64,000 nt of DNA from Arthrobacter sp. ZGTC131 (GCF_002929275.1 NZ_PJIK01000015.1:1-64000), one strand, 5' to 3'; positions 35,703 through 45,352 are shown, counted from the first letter of the stretch. The notes: generated from the sequence alone by a model not told the origin. Numbers and translations: made by a program.

Positions 35703-37361
35703 TTGTCTACAACATCTGTATTGCCTGCGCCTGCGCCTGCGCCTGCGCCTGCGCCTGCGCCTGCGCCTGCGGCCACGTCCACTTCTGCCGTCAGCGCCAT
35801 CGACACAAGCGCCATCGACACAAGTGTGTCCACCTCCCGGAACGTTCCCCGCGTCCTGGCCATCGCCGGCTCGGATCCGTCGGGCGGCGCCGGCATCCAA
35901 GCGGACCTGAAAAGCATCGCAGCCAGCGGCGGCTACGGAATGGCCGCCATCACGGCGCTGACCGCCCAGAACACCAGGGGGGTCAGCGGCGTCCACGTTC
36001 CGCCGGCGCCGTTCCTGACCGCGCAACTAAACGCCGTCAGCGACGACATCAGCATTGACGCTGTGAAAATCGGGATGCTCGGTGACGAGCAGGTTATCAC
36101 CGCCGTCCGCATCTGGCTGGAGAAGGTCCGTCCCGGCGTCGTGGTCCTTGACCCGGTCATGGTGGCCACGAGCGGCGACCGCCTCCTGCAGGAGTCCGCC
36201 GAGGCGGCCCTCCGCGCGCTCCTCCCGCTTGCTGACCTCATCACTCCCAACCTCACGGAACTGGGCATGCTGCTCGGCGAACCGGAAGCCGGCAGCTGGT
36301 TCGAGGCGCTGGAGCAGGGCAAGCGGCTCGCGGCCGGAACCGGTGCCACCGTCCTGGTCAAGGGCGGCCACCTCGACGGAGACGACTGCCCCGATGCCCT
36401 GGTCAACACAGCGGGCCAGCTGTCCGCCGACGTCGTGGTTGTTGGAGGACCGCGAATTCAAACCCGCAACAGCCACGGCACGGGATGTTCGCTGTCGTCG
36501 GCCATGGCAACGGTGCAGGCGCGGGTGGGGGACTGGGAAGCAACCCTGCGCACCGTCAAACCGTGGCTTGCCGAGGCCCTCCGCACGTCCGGGCAGCTGG
36601 AGGTGGGCAGCGGCAACGGACCGGTGAATCATTTCCATCACCTGCCGTCCACGAGCCTCACATCCACGAGTCCCACGCCCACCGGCGCCAATCCCGGCCC
36701 GCTGCTGCGGGACGGCGACTTTGCCGAGAGGCTCCGCACCGAAGCGGCTCCCCATCTCGAGGCGATCTTCGGCCTGGACTTCATCAAGGGGCTGACGGAC
36801 GGCACGCTTCCGGAGAAGGAATTCGCCTATTACCTGGCCCAGGACGCTATTTACCTCAACGGCTACTCGCGCGTCCTGGCACGGGCCAGCGCCCTGGCGC
36901 CCACCGAATCGGAACAGCTGTTCTGGGCCCGGTCGGCGCAGCAGTGCCTCGAGGTCGAGTCGGAGCTCCACCGCAACTGGCTCAGCGCCCGCACGGTGCA
37001 GACGGAACTAGGGCCCGTTACGAAAGCCTATGTTGACCATCTGCTGGCTGCTTCGGTATCCGGCAGCTATGCCGTCCTTGTGGCCGCGGTCCTGCCATGC
37101 TTCTGGCTCTACGCCGACGTCGGGGAGTCCCTGCATGCGCGATACGTGGCCGCCGGCACGCCGGCCGGGCATCCGTACGCCGAATGGCTGAGGACCTACG
37201 CCGACGAGGACTTCGCCGCCGCCACGAGGAAGGCCATCGGCATCACGGACGCGGCAGGGCTCGCCGGGTCGCCGGCCGAGCGGGAGGCCATGGTGACAGC
37301 CTTCCGCCAGTCCTGCCGCTACGAGGTGGAATTCTTCGACGCGCCGCGCCTCCACGGCTGA
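35703..37361 (+). CDS. thiD: ThiD-TenA fusion: HMP(-P) kinase / thiaminase II
   Basis: This roughly 552-residue bifunctional thiamine enzyme has an N-terminal HMP/HMP-P kinase (ThiD) domain: AGSDPSGGAGIQADLK, DPVMVATSG and the anion-hole SHGTGCSLSSA. A variable linker follows, then a TenA domain (DFIKGLTDGTL, YLAQDAIYL, LPCFWLYADVG with the expected catalytic Cys, and CRYEVEFFDAP). It salvages and phosphorylates the pyrimidine moiety. The first 20-odd residues are a Pro-Ala repeat. The start is uncertain. ATG 35694 lies inside the riboswitch and only 1 nt after GAAGGG. TTG 35703, giving MSTTS, has normal spacing and is preferred. Confidence 0.92.
   Translation: MSTTSVLPAPAPAPAPAPAPAPAATSTSAVSAIDTSAIDTSVSTSRNVPRVLAIAGSDPSGGAGIQADLKSIAASGGYGMAAITALTAQNTRGVSGVHVPPAPFLTAQLNAVSDDISIDAVKIGMLGDEQVITAVRIWLEKVRPGVVVLDPVMVATSGDRLLQESAEAALRALLPLADLITPNLTELGMLLGEPEAGSWFEALEQGKRLAAGTGATVLVKGGHLDGDDCPDALVNTAGQLSADVVVVGGPRIQTRNSHGTGCSLSSAMATVQARVGDWEATLRTVKPWLAEALRTSGQLEVGSGNGPVNHFHHLPSTSLTSTSPTPTGANPGPLLRDGDFAERLRTEAAPHLEAIFGLDFIKGLTDGTLPEKEFAYYLAQDAIYLNGYSRVLARASALAPTESEQLFWARSAQQCLEVESELHRNWLSARTVQTELGPVTKAYVDHLLAASVSGSYAVLVAAVLPCFWLYADVGESLHARYVAAGTPAGHPYAEWLRTYADEDFAAATRKAIGITDAAGLAGSPAEREAMVTAFRQSCRYEVEFFDAPRLHG
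35723..35772 (+). repeat. hexanucleotide tandem repeat in thiD-tenA
   Basis: About seven uninterrupted copies of the 6-bp unit GCGCCT encode alternating Pro-Ala near the N-terminus. Gain or loss of units keeps the frame. A second short duplication (GCCATCGACACAAG, 15-bp period) follows at about 35799-35827. Such runs are prone to slippage. Confidence 0.9.
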
Positions 37362-37692
37362 CCGCTAAGAGGTGTCCGACCCGGTAAGCTAGTCGCGCAC
37401 GGTTACGGCAAGTCGGTACGGCAGCCCTTGTGGCGCCTATCACGGACAACCCGCCGAAACCAGCCTCATTTGCGGCCGAAGGCAAAATTAGCGTATTCTA
37501 GATCTTCGGTGCTTACGCCAACACTTGGGTTATGACCCCGGGAACCGTCCAATCGGAATAGTTCTTGGGTTAGCTCACGGATTCCCCCGGGGAATCCACG
37601 GCGTTGAGGCACAGCGAGAGCCAGGCCAAACAATTGGACCCGGGTTCCGCACGCAAATTTAGTAATAAACGTCGAGAGAAGTGAGTTCCCAA
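37362..37692 (+). promoter_or_regulatory. rplU promoter and leader with 19-bp palindrome
   Basis: This 331-bp gap holds TATTCT (about 37493-37498), a fair -10 for rplU, which would give a leader of roughly 190 nt. In the leader, GGATTCCCC and GGGGAATCC (37579-37597) form a palindrome with a single central base. It could be an RNA hairpin or a protein site. GAGAGAAG at 37673-37680 is the ribosome-binding site. I recognise no known ribosomal-protein leader family. Confidence 0.5.
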
Positions 37693-38001
37693 GTGGTGTA
37701 CGCGATTGTCCGCGCAGGCGGCCGCCAAGAGAAGGTTTCCGTTGGAGACTTCGTTACCCTGAACCGCGTCGCCGGTGGAGCTGGCAGCACCATTGAGCTG
37801 CCCGCACTGCTCCTGGTGGACGGTGACAAGGTCACCTCCGCAGCTGCGGACCTGGCCAAGGTAACGGTTACGGCTGAGATCCTTCAGGACCTTCGTGGTC
37901 CGAAGATCGTCATCCAGAAGTTCAAGAACAAGACCGGTTACAAGAAGCGCCAGGGTCACCGTCAGGAACTGACCAAGGTCAAGATCACCGAGATCAAGTA
38001 A
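37693..38001 (+). CDS. rplU: 50S ribosomal protein L21
   Basis: This 102-residue ribosomal protein begins [15 protein letters not shown] and ends with the basic [16 protein letters not shown] segment that contacts 23S rRNA. Both features are diagnostic of L21. The frame has a GTG at 37681, but GTG 37693 gives the standard N-terminus and lies 12 nt after GAGAGAAG. It is followed by rpmA after 60 bp, as in most bacteria, and the pair shares a transcript ended at 38343. Confidence 0.97.
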   Translation: MVYAIVRAGGRQEKVSVGDFVTLNRVAGGAGSTIELPALLLVDGDKVTSAAADLAKVTVTAEILQDLRGPKIVIQKFKNKTGYKKRQGHRQELTKVKITEIK

Positions 38002-38061
38002 CCACCGGTTACGGTCCAGGTTTTCAGCAGATTCCCCAGAATTTAAAGGCAGGCATTCCAA

Positions 38062-38325
38062 ATGGCACATAAAAAAGGCGCGAGCTCCACTCGCAACGGT
38101 CGTGACTCCAACGCCCAGTACCTCGGCGTCAAGCGCTTCGGCGGCCAGGTAGTTTCCGCAGGCGAGATCATCGTCCGCCAGCGCGGCACCCACTTCCACC
38201 CCGGTGCAGGCGTTGGCCGTGGCGGCGACGACACCCTGTTCGCACTGCAGGCCGGCTCTGTCGAATTCGGCACCCGCCGCGGCCGTCGAGTCGTGAACAT
38301 CGTTGCTGCTGCAGCTGCAGAGTAA
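38062..38325 (+). CDS. rpmA: 50S ribosomal protein L27
   Basis: This 87-residue protein starts [19 protein letters not shown], the conserved N-terminal tail that reaches the peptidyl-transferase centre. No cleavable N-terminal extension of the Firmicutes type is present. The motif [16 protein letters not shown] and the Ala-rich end are typical. It follows rplU and precedes obgE, the order common to most bacteria, but a terminator lies between it and obgE. Confidence 0.98.
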   Translation: MAHKKGASSTRNGRDSNAQYLGVKRFGGQVVSAGEIIVRQRGTHFHPGAGVGRGGDDTLFALQAGSVEFGTRRGRRVVNIVAAAAAE

Positions 38326-38342
38326 CAACAAGATCTGAACCG

Positions 38343-38380
38343 GTGGAGCGGGCCATGATGGCCCGCTCCACTGTTCTTTT
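38343..38380 (+). terminator. intrinsic terminator after rpmA
   Basis: A perfect 12-bp stem GTGGAGCGGGCC/GGCCCGCTCCAC with a 5-nt loop (38343-38371) is followed by TGTTCTTTT. It should end the rplU-rpmA transcript and separate it from obgE. Confidence 0.92.
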
Positions 38381-38441
38381 AACCGCTTACAATCAATTTG
38401 GATGTCCAAGACAGCCAGATTAAGCACAGAGGAGATTCACC

Positions 38442-40031
38442 GTGGCGAGCTTTGTAGACCGGGTAGTACTGCACGTATCCGGCGGTACCGGCGGCCACGG
38501 CTGTGTCTCCGTCCACCGCGAGAAGTTCAAGCCGCTGGGCGGGCCTGACGGAGGCAACGGCGGCGACGGCGGCGACGTCATCCTGCGGGTTGACTCGCAG
38601 ACCACCACGCTGCTGGACTACCACCACGCCCCCCACCGGCATGCCACCAACGGCGGACCCGGCATGGGTGACTGGCGCGGCGGCAAGAACGGCGAAACGC
38701 TGATCCTGCCCGTACCCGACGGCACCGTCGTGAAGACCAAGGACGGCAAGGTCCTCGCCGACCTCGTGGGTGAAGGCACCGAGTTCATTGCCGCAGCCGG
38801 AGGCCAGGGCGGTCTGGGCAACGCCTCGCTGTCTTCGCAGAAACGGCGCGCGCCCGGCTTCGCCCTCCTGGGCATCGAGGGTGACTCCAGCGACATCGTG
38901 CTGGAGCTCAAGTCCATCGCCGACATCGCCTTGGTCGGGTTCCCCTCCGCCGGCAAGTCGAGCCTGATCGCGGCCATGTCGGCCGCTCGTCCCAAGATCG
39001 CGGATTACCCGTTCACCACCCTGATCCCCAACCTCGGCGTGGTCCAGGCCGGCGAGGTGCGGTTCACCATCGCCGACGTCCCCGGCCTCATAGAAGGTGC
39101 CAGCGAAGGCAAGGGCCTGGGCCACAACTTCCTCCGCCACGTGGAGCGTTGCGCGGCCCTGGTGCACGTTTTGGACTGCGGCACGCTGGAATCCGACCGC
39201 GATCCGCTCGCCGACCTCGCAATTATTGAAGCTGAGCTGGAAAAGTACGCCGTTGACATGAGCTACGCCGGCACTGACGGGGAAGTTGTCCCCCTGAACC
39301 ACCGGCCACGGCTGGTCGCCCTGAACAAGGTCGATCTGCCGGACGGCAAGGACATGGCTGAATTTGTCCGGCCTGAGCTGGAATCCCGCGGATACCGCGT
39401 TTTCGAAGTCTCAGCCACGAGCCATGAGGGCCTGCGCCAGCTTGGTTTCGCCATGGCCGAGATCGTCAAGGCCGCCCGCGACGCCGTGGCCGCCACGCCG
39501 CCCAAGGTCCACGCTCCCGTCATCCGCCCCCGCGCCGTGAATGAGGCCGGATTCAGGATCCGCCGCGAGGAAAAGAACCTGGAGCCGCTGTTCCGCGTTC
39601 TGGGCGAGAAGCCGGTGCGCTGGGTCAAGCAGACCGACTTCACCAACGAAGAGGCCATCGGCTATCTCGCCGACCGCCTCGCCAAGCTCGGTGTGGAAAA
39701 TGAGCTGTTCAAACAGGGCGCCAAGCCCGGCGACACCGTGGTGATCGGTGAGGACGACGGCGTGGTGTTCGACTGGGAGCCGACCATGATGGCAGGCGCC
39801 GAACTGCTCGCTTCGCCGCGCGGCACCGATGTCCGCTTTGCTGACATCGGCGACCGCCCGACGCGTGGGCAGAAGCGCGACGAGCAGCAGGAGCGCCGCG
39901 ACGCCAAGGCAGCGGCACGCGCCGAGTTGGAGGCGGAGCGCAAGGCAGGAATCTGGACCGAGTCGGTCAGCGGGCGCCGTGCCGCACGGCCGCTCAAGGA
40001 GAGTGGACTGAACACCGAAAATGAGGAGTGA
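38442..40031 (+). CDS. obgE: GTPase Obg/CgtA
   Basis: This 529-residue GTPase acts in 50S subunit maturation and stress control. The glycine-rich Obg fold takes up residues 1-160 ([17 protein letters not shown]). The G domain has the P-loop [10 protein letters not shown], the DVPGLIEGA switch II and the NKVDLP specificity motif. A C-terminal OCT domain ([17 protein letters not shown] region) and a charged tail rich in Arg and Glu follow, as in actinobacterial Obg. The GTG start has GAGGAGA upstream. proB starts 10 bp after its stop, so obgE-proB are probably co-transcribed. Confidence 0.97.
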   Translation: MASFVDRVVLHVSGGTGGHGCVSVHREKFKPLGGPDGGNGGDGGDVILRVDSQTTTLLDYHHAPHRHATNGGPGMGDWRGGKNGETLILPVPDGTVVKTKDGKVLADLVGEGTEFIAAAGGQGGLGNASLSSQKRRAPGFALLGIEGDSSDIVLELKSIADIALVGFPSAGKSSLIAAMSAARPKIADYPFTTLIPNLGVVQAGEVRFTIADVPGLIEGASEGKGLGHNFLRHVERCAALVHVLDCGTLESDRDPLADLAIIEAELEKYAVDMSYAGTDGEVVPLNHRPRLVALNKVDLPDGKDMAEFVRPELESRGYRVFEVSATSHEGLRQLGFAMAEIVKAARDAVAATPPKVHAPVIRPRAVNEAGFRIRREEKNLEPLFRVLGEKPVRWVKQTDFTNEEAIGYLADRLAKLGVENELFKQGAKPGDTVVIGEDDGVVFDWEPTMMAGAELLASPRGTDVRFADIGDRPTRGQKRDEQQERRDAKAAARAELEAERKAGIWTESVSGRRAARPLKESGLNTENEE

Positions 40032-40041
40032 ACCCCCACAC

Positions 40042-41193
40042 GTGACCGATAATTCCGCAATTGTCATCGAGGAACCCAGAACCGACGACCGCAGCATGCT
40101 CGCCAGGGCGCGCCGCATCGTCGTCAAGGTAGGATCGTCGTCTCTCACGAGCATCAAGGGTGGAATCTCAGAGGAAGCGCTGACCGAACTTTCGGATGCG
40201 CTGGCTGCCAAGTGCAACGAGGGAACGGAAATCATCCTGGTTTCCTCCGGTGCGATCTCGGCAGGACTGGCTCCCCTCGGCCTGGTCAAGCGTCCGCGCG
40301 ACCTTGCCACCCAGCAGGCGGCTGCCAGTGTGGGCCAGGGCCTGCTCATGGCCCGCTACACCCAGGCCTTCGGCGCCCACGGCGTGACCGTGAGCCAGGT
40401 GCTTTTGACCGCGGATGACCTCATGCGGCGCAGCCACCACCAGAACGCGTTCCGGGCGTTGAACCGTCTGCTGAACCTCGGGGTTGTGCCCGTGGTCAAT
40501 GAGAACGACACCGTCGCGACCCACAAGATCCGCTTCGGCGACAACGACCGCCTCTCAGCTCTTGTGGCCCACCTCGTCCGTGCTGATGCGCTGGTGCTGC
40601 TTTCCGACGTCGACTCACTTTATGACGGCCCGCCCTCCAAGGGGGCCAAACGGATCGCGCAGGTCGATGGCCCGCAGGACCTCGAGGGCGTGACCATCGG
40701 CAGCCCCGGCAAGGCCGGTGTGGGAACCGGCGGCATGCAGACGAAAGTCGAAGCGGCCACGATGGCTGCAGACTCCGGCATTCCTGCCCTGGTGACCTCC
40801 ACGTCGAACGCCGCCGCCGCCCTTGCCGGCGAAGACGTGGGAACCTGGTTCTCCGTCAACAGCGGACGCAAGTCCGTGCGCATGATGTGGCTCGCCCACC
40901 TCGCGCACGTGCAGGGCCGGCTGATTCTTGACGACGGCGCCGTGCGGGCTGTGCGGGACAACCGCACCTCCCTGCTCCCTGCCGGGATCTCGTCCGTTGA
41001 GGGCATCTTTGAAGCCGGCGACGCCGTCGAAATGGTTTCCGCGGCGGGCACCGTTATTGCCCGCGGCCTGGTGAACTATTCGTCGGCGGAGCTGCCGCAG
41101 ATGCTGGGCCGTTCCACCGTGGAGCTGGGGGAGTCGCTGGGGCGGGGCTTCGACCGTGAAGTTGTTCACGTTGACGACCTGGTTCTGGTCTAA
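40042..41193 (+). CDS. proB: glutamate 5-kinase
   Basis: This 383-residue enzyme phosphorylates glutamate in the first step of proline synthesis. The amino-acid-kinase domain shows VVKVGSSSLT, LVSSGAISAGL and VPVVNENDTV, and a C-terminal PUA domain follows (GRKSVRMMWLAHL onward). Two starts are possible: ATG 40021, overlapping the obgE end, and GTG 40042. I chose the GTG because AGGAG (40024-40028) is placed to serve it. proA follows 26 bp later, but TAGACT between the genes suggests proA also has its own promoter. Confidence 0.96.
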   Translation: MTDNSAIVIEEPRTDDRSMLARARRIVVKVGSSSLTSIKGGISEEALTELSDALAAKCNEGTEIILVSSGAISAGLAPLGLVKRPRDLATQQAAASVGQGLLMARYTQAFGAHGVTVSQVLLTADDLMRRSHHQNAFRALNRLLNLGVVPVVNENDTVATHKIRFGDNDRLSALVAHLVRADALVLLSDVDSLYDGPPSKGAKRIAQVDGPQDLEGVTIGSPGKAGVGTGGMQTKVEAATMAADSGIPALVTSTSNAAAALAGEDVGTWFSVNSGRKSVRMMWLAHLAHVQGRLILDDGAVRAVRDNRTSLLPAGISSVEGIFEAGDAVEMVSAAGTVIARGLVNYSSAELPQMLGRSTVELGESLGRGFDREVVHVDDLVLV

Positions 41194-41219
41194 CAGGCTG
41201 ACTCGCCTAGACTTGAATG

Positions 41220-42569
41220 ATGACTGAGGCACTGATGAACCAAGCAGCTGAGACATCCACCGACGCTACGCAGGTCCCTTCCATGCCGGAAAACACCCAG
41301 ACCTCACCCGCTGAGGTCGAGGCGGCGGTCTACGCGATCGCTGACCGGTCCCGCCAGGCTGCCCGCAGCATGGGCCGCGCAAACCGCGCCCTGAAGGACC
41401 AGGGGCTCCGTGCCATTGGGGCAGCCCTGCTGGAACGCAAGGCACAGATTCTTGCCGCCAACGCCAAAGACGTTGAAGCCGGCCGCGCGAACGGAACCTC
41501 GGCAGCCCTGCTGGACCGCCTGACCCTAAACGACGCCCGGATCGAGGCCCTCGCCGGAGCCCTCGAGAACCTCGCTGGCCTGCCCGACCCGGTGGGCAAC
41601 GTGGTCCGCGGGCAGACCCTGCCCAACGGATTGCGCCTGCGGCAGGTCAACGTTCCCATAGGAGTTGTCGCGGCGATATACGAGGCCCGCCCCAATGTGA
41701 CCGTGGATATCGCCGGTCTGGCGCTGAAGAGCGGCAACGCGGTGATCCTCCGCGGCGGCACCGCGGCGGCATCCACCAACGAAGCGCTGATCATGGTGCT
41801 GCGTGACGCCCTTGAGTCCGTGGGGCTGCCCGCCGACGCCGTGCAGACCGTGGACCAGTTCGGCCGCGAAGGGGCCAACGTCCTGATGCGCGCCCGCGGG
41901 CGCGTGGATGTGCTGATTCCCCGCGGCGGCCGGGATCTGATCCAGACTGTCGTGAACAACTCCTCGGTTCCGGTTATCGAAACGGGTGAGGGCAACGTCC
42001 ACATCTTCATCGACGAATCCGCCGGCGAAGACATGGCCGTGGAGATCCTCCTCAACGCCAAGACTCAGCGGCCCAGCGTCTGCAACACTGTGGAAACGCT
42101 GCTGGTCCACTCCGGTTCCACTGTCCTGCCCGCCGTCGCTGCTGCCCTCAGCAGGGCCGGCGTCCGGCTGCACGCCGACGATCGGGTCCGCGCGGCCCTT
42201 CCCGCGTCGGTGGAGTCCGTGCCTGCCACGGACGAGGACTGGGCCACGGAGTACATGGACCTTGACCTTGCCGTCGCCATGGTGGACAGCCTGGACGACG
42301 CCGTGAAGCACATCCGCAGGTGGTCTACGGGTCACACGGAGGCCATTCTGACCAACGATCTCCGGAACGCAGAGCGCTTCATCGCGGAAATCGATTCCGC
42401 GGCAGTCATCGTGAATGCATCCACGCGCTTTACCGACGGCGGCGAATTGGGTCTTGGTGCCGAAGTCGGCATCTCCACCCAGAAGCTGCACGCCCGCGGC
42501 CCGATGGGCCTGACCGAACTCACCACCACCAAGTGGATCGTGCAGGGCGAGGGCCAGGTCCGCGTCTAA
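41220..42569 (+). CDS. proA: gamma-glutamyl phosphate reductase
   Basis: This 449-residue NADPH-dependent dehydrogenase makes glutamate 5-semialdehyde, the second step to proline. It is an aldehyde-dehydrogenase superfamily protein with YEARPNVTVD, RGGRDLI and the catalytic Cys in QRPSVCNTVETLL. Its N-terminus is about 30 residues longer than E. coli ProA. There are two adjacent ATG codons at 41217 and 41220. The second is exactly 6 nt after TAGACT (41208-41213), the leaderless spacing seen elsewhere in the window, so I use it. Confidence 0.96.
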   Translation: MTEALMNQAAETSTDATQVPSMPENTQTSPAEVEAAVYAIADRSRQAARSMGRANRALKDQGLRAIGAALLERKAQILAANAKDVEAGRANGTSAALLDRLTLNDARIEALAGALENLAGLPDPVGNVVRGQTLPNGLRLRQVNVPIGVVAAIYEARPNVTVDIAGLALKSGNAVILRGGTAAASTNEALIMVLRDALESVGLPADAVQTVDQFGREGANVLMRARGRVDVLIPRGGRDLIQTVVNNSSVPVIETGEGNVHIFIDESAGEDMAVEILLNAKTQRPSVCNTVETLLVHSGSTVLPAVAAALSRAGVRLHADDRVRAALPASVESVPATDEDWATEYMDLDLAVAMVDSLDDAVKHIRRWSTGHTEAILTNDLRNAERFIAEIDSAAVIVNASTRFTDGGELGLGAEVGISTQKLHARGPMGLTELTTTKWIVQGEGQVRV

Positions 42570-42647
42570 CAACGCGGTAACATAGAACAAAAGTCCTGGA
42601 CGGCGGGAACGTCCGCCGTCATCATCCTTTTCATCCTAGGGGAGAAA

Positions 42648-42872
42648 ATGCTGCTCCAGCAGATCGCTGCGTCCGTTGCCGAACACGAAGAAAAGGCTCC
42701 GCTGTGGGCCGAGCCGTGGGTCTTCGGCGCTTCGATGTTTGCCATCCTGCTGGTCCTCATGTTCGTCACGCTGTCCTACACGAACCTGGGCAACCGCCAC
42801 GCTCCGGTTGACGAGCACGCGGATCCGCACCGCCAGCACCCCAACAAGCACGATCACGGCCAGGGCCACTAA
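42648..42872 (+). CDS. small conserved membrane protein
   Basis: This 74-residue protein has one clear transmembrane helix (about residues 26-45, [19 protein letters not shown]) and a His/Asp-rich soluble tail ([18 protein letters not shown]) that could bind metal. A strong AGGGGAG lies 4 nt before the ATG and TAACAT at 42577-42582 is a possible -10, so the gene looks real. It lies between proA and nadD, an arrangement I recall in other Micrococcaceae. The function is unknown. The His-rich end is the only hint. Confidence 0.8.
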   Translation: MLLQQIAASVAEHEEKAPLWAEPWVFGASMFAILLVLMFVTLSYTNLGNRHAPVDEHADPHRQHPNKHDHGQGH

Positions 42873-42885
42873 CATTCCTGCCGCA

Positions 42886-43545
42886 TTGCGCCACCACGGC
42901 TCGGAGCGCCGGCTGCGGCTGGGCGTGATGGGTGGGACGTTCGATCCCATCCATCACGGTCACCTCGTGGCCGCCAGCGAGGTGGCCGCGAAGTTCGGCC
43001 TGGATGAGGTGGTGTTCGTTCCCACCGGCCAGCCGTGGCAGAAGTCGAGCAAGAAGGTCAGCGAGCCGGAGCACCGCTATCTCATGACCGTGATCGCCAC
43101 GGCGTCGAACCCGCGGTTCACGGTCAGCAGGGTCGACGTCGACCGCCCGGGACCCACGTACACCATAGACACGCTGCGCGACCTTCGCACCCAGCGCCCG
43201 GATGCCGATCTGTTCTTCATCACCGGAGCGGACGCCCTCGCCCAGATTTTGTCGTGGAAGGATATCGACGAACTCTGGTCACTGGCCCACTTCGTGGGGG
43301 TCACGCGGCCGGGCCATGAGCTGGACGGCATGGGCCGGAAGGACGTCAGCCTCCTTGAGGTACCGGCCATGGCGATTTCATCAACGGATTGCCGCGCCCG
43401 CGTGGCAGCCCACAATCCCGTCTGGTACCTCGTGCCGGACGGGGTGGTCCAGTACATCGCGAAATATGGACTCTACGCCGCTCCGTCGGCCCAGAACAGC
43501 AACTCCGCGCTTACCGAGACAGCCAATCCAGCCAGCACTGAATGA
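42886..43545 (+). CDS. nadD: nicotinate-nucleotide adenylyltransferase
   Basis: This roughly 219-residue enzyme makes nicotinate adenine dinucleotide from NaMN and ATP in NAD synthesis. The nucleotidyl-transferase motif [11 protein letters not shown] and the C-terminal ISSTDCRAR (the ISSTxxR motif) are present. The start is uncertain. TTG 42886 gives a short basic lead before [10 protein letters not shown], while GTG 42925 and ATG 42928 would begin right at the fold. No good ribosome-binding site supports any of them. Coupling to the small membrane gene ending at 42872 is possible. Confidence 0.93.
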   Translation: MRHHGSERRLRLGVMGGTFDPIHHGHLVAASEVAAKFGLDEVVFVPTGQPWQKSSKKVSEPEHRYLMTVIATASNPRFTVSRVDVDRPGPTYTIDTLRDLRTQRPDADLFFITGADALAQILSWKDIDELWSLAHFVGVTRPGHELDGMGRKDVSLLEVPAMAISSTDCRARVAAHNPVWYLVPDGVVQYIAKYGLYAAPSAQNSNSALTETANPASTE

Positions 43546-43552
43546 GTTTTAG

Positions 43553-44902
43553 ATGAGTCAGGAACAGCCACCCGTCCGCAGCCGCCGTGAATTACGGAAG
43601 GCCAGAGATGAAGCCCTGGGCAAGAACCAGGACGCCGGCACCACGGGTGCCGGCGGGGTAGCGCCTGCCTCGAAACAGCCAGCCGCTACCGGCAAGGCGG
43701 ATGCTCCGCGCACCGGCGGGGCACCACGACCCGGGAGTAGCTCCAGCCCAGACACATCCTCCAAGCCTGGCACCTCGGCGCGGGTCCGCCGGGTGGCTCC
43801 CGGCCCGGTGGATTCCGTGCCGGCCGGTTCGGCGGCCGAGCGTTCCTCCCAGATCAGGGCCCGGGACCGCGCCGCCCTGCGAACCATCAAGCAGTTGGCG
43901 GAAAAGGAAGAACAGCTTTCCGGGGGCGGGCCGCCCACGCGCCGCCAGCTCCGGCTGATGCAGCTTAAGGAACAGGCAGTCACCTCGGCCATGGCCGAGG
44001 TCCCGCCCGCAGCAGACGGTCCCGGTGCACCACCTGCTCAGCCTGGCGTGGCACCCGCGAAGGCTCCAACGTCCGCCGGGGATGCCGTCCAGAAGCCCGA
44101 GCGCAGTCCGGAGTCCGCCGGCGGGCCGGCGACCGCCGCAGAGCAGTCCGGGACCATGGGCGGGGACCTGCCCGACGGCATGACCGTCGAGCAGGCCCTC
44201 GAGGCCCGCGCGCTGATCGCCGAGCAGGCCAAGAACCAGCTTGCCAAGATGGAGCACATCGCGGCCACGGACCCCGAAGCCGTGGACCCCGACATCCTGG
44301 CCGAGCAGATTGCCCTGGCCGAACGGGCGGCCGTGCTCAACAAGCGGGCAATGGCCAAACAGAAACTGGCGGAACAGAACAGCCCGGCCCCAAGCAACCC
44401 GGCCCAGTCGACGAACAACGGCCCGTCGACCGCCAGCAACCTGGCCATGGTGACGCCCCTGGAGTTTGTCCAGGTGCCGGGCGTCGACCGCCCCGTCATG
44501 AAGCGTCCGGCCACGTCGTATGTTCCGGTAGTGACCAGCCCCGGACCGCGCGTGCCGGCACGTGGCAAACGACCGTCCAAGGCAGCCCGCCCGGCCGGCA
44601 GCGCACCGTCAACGGGAAGGTCGCGGGTCATCGCCCGCGCCGAGGCTGCCGCACGGGCCGCCGCCGGGAGTCCGGCGGCTCCGCATGAGAACGCACCCTG
44701 GGATGCAGAGGCCGGCGAAGATCTCACCGCTCTCCCGCCCGTGGCCGCGAAGTCCGCGCACGGCCTGGATCCTCTGGACGCTGCCACGGCCGGCCTCGGC
44801 CAAGCCCACCGGCTCAGGCTCCTCCAGTTCGGCGTGCTGGCCCTCGGGGTCATCGCCCTTGTCGCCGGCGTCATCATGATCATCAGCGGTCTTTCGCGCT
44901 GA
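43553..44902 (+). CDS. hypothetical protein with disordered body and C-terminal membrane anchor
   Basis: This 449-residue protein starts with a basic RSRRELRKARDEAL segment. A long Ala/Pro/Gly/Ser-rich, low-complexity body follows, broken by two predicted helices (about residues 100-150 and 215-265, heptad-like). It ends in one transmembrane helix (about 425-447, LLQFGVLALGVIALVAGVIMII). It is probably a tail-anchored cytoplasmic protein. It lies between nadD and rsfS, a place where Micrococcaceae often carry a similar protein. No catalytic motif is visible and I assign no function. Confidence 0.78.
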   Translation: MSQEQPPVRSRRELRKARDEALGKNQDAGTTGAGGVAPASKQPAATGKADAPRTGGAPRPGSSSSPDTSSKPGTSARVRRVAPGPVDSVPAGSAAERSSQIRARDRAALRTIKQLAEKEEQLSGGGPPTRRQLRLMQLKEQAVTSAMAEVPPAADGPGAPPAQPGVAPAKAPTSAGDAVQKPERSPESAGGPATAAEQSGTMGGDLPDGMTVEQALEARALIAEQAKNQLAKMEHIAATDPEAVDPDILAEQIALAERAAVLNKRAMAKQKLAEQNSPAPSNPAQSTNNGPSTASNLAMVTPLEFVQVPGVDRPVMKRPATSYVPVVTSPGPRVPARGKRPSKAARPAGSAPSTGRSRVIARAEAAARAAAGSPAAPHENAPWDAEAGEDLTALPPVAAKSAHGLDPLDAATAGLGQAHRLRLLQFGVLALGVIALVAGVIMIISGLSR

Positions 44903-44950
44903 CTTCAGCAAAGTTCCACCACAGGTTTTTACATCACTACAAGGAGTCCC

Positions 44951-45352
44951 GTGACTGCATCTGATTCATCCATCGCCACAGCCCGACACGCAGCGAGGGC
45001 GGCGGCCGACAAGATTGCCCAGGACATCGTCGCCCTTGATGTCAGCGAACGTCTTGCATTGGCAGACGTCTTCCTGATTGCGTCGGCACCCAGTGAGCGG
45101 CAGGTCAACGCCATCGTCGACGGCATCGAAGAGGAGCTCATCAAGCAGGATCTGCGGCCCGTACGCCGCGAAGGCCGTTCGGCCGGTCGCTGGGTCCTTC
45201 TCGATTACTCTGACGTCGTCATCCATGTACAGCATGAGGAAGACCGCGTCTTCTATGCCCTCGAGCGGCTCTGGAAGGACTGCCCCGTGGTAGACCTGCA
45301 ACTCGGAGGCGATACATCGGCAAAGGCCGCAGCCACCTCTGAGCAGGAGTAG
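44951..45352 (+). CDS. rsfS: ribosomal silencing factor RsfS
   Basis: This 133-residue protein binds L14 and blocks joining of the ribosomal subunits when nutrients are short. The conserved core VALDVSERLALADVFLIASA, the RQVNAIVDGIEE helix and the WVLLDYSDVVIHVQ strand identify it. The GTG start has AAGGAG 5-10 nt upstream. It follows nadD at one gene's distance, as in many bacteria. The tail (KAAATSEQE) is not conserved. Confidence 0.96.
   Translation: MTASDSSIATARHAARAAADKIAQDIVALDVSERLALADVFLIASAPSERQVNAIVDGIEEELIKQDLRPVRREGRSAGRWVLLDYSDVVIHVQHEEDRVFYALERLWKDCPVVDLQLGGDTSAKAAATSEQE

Noticed and set aside
35723-35772. A CRISPR-like repeat
   Set aside because: The unit is 6 bp with no spacers and lies in frame within a coding sequence. 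It is a simple tandem repeat.
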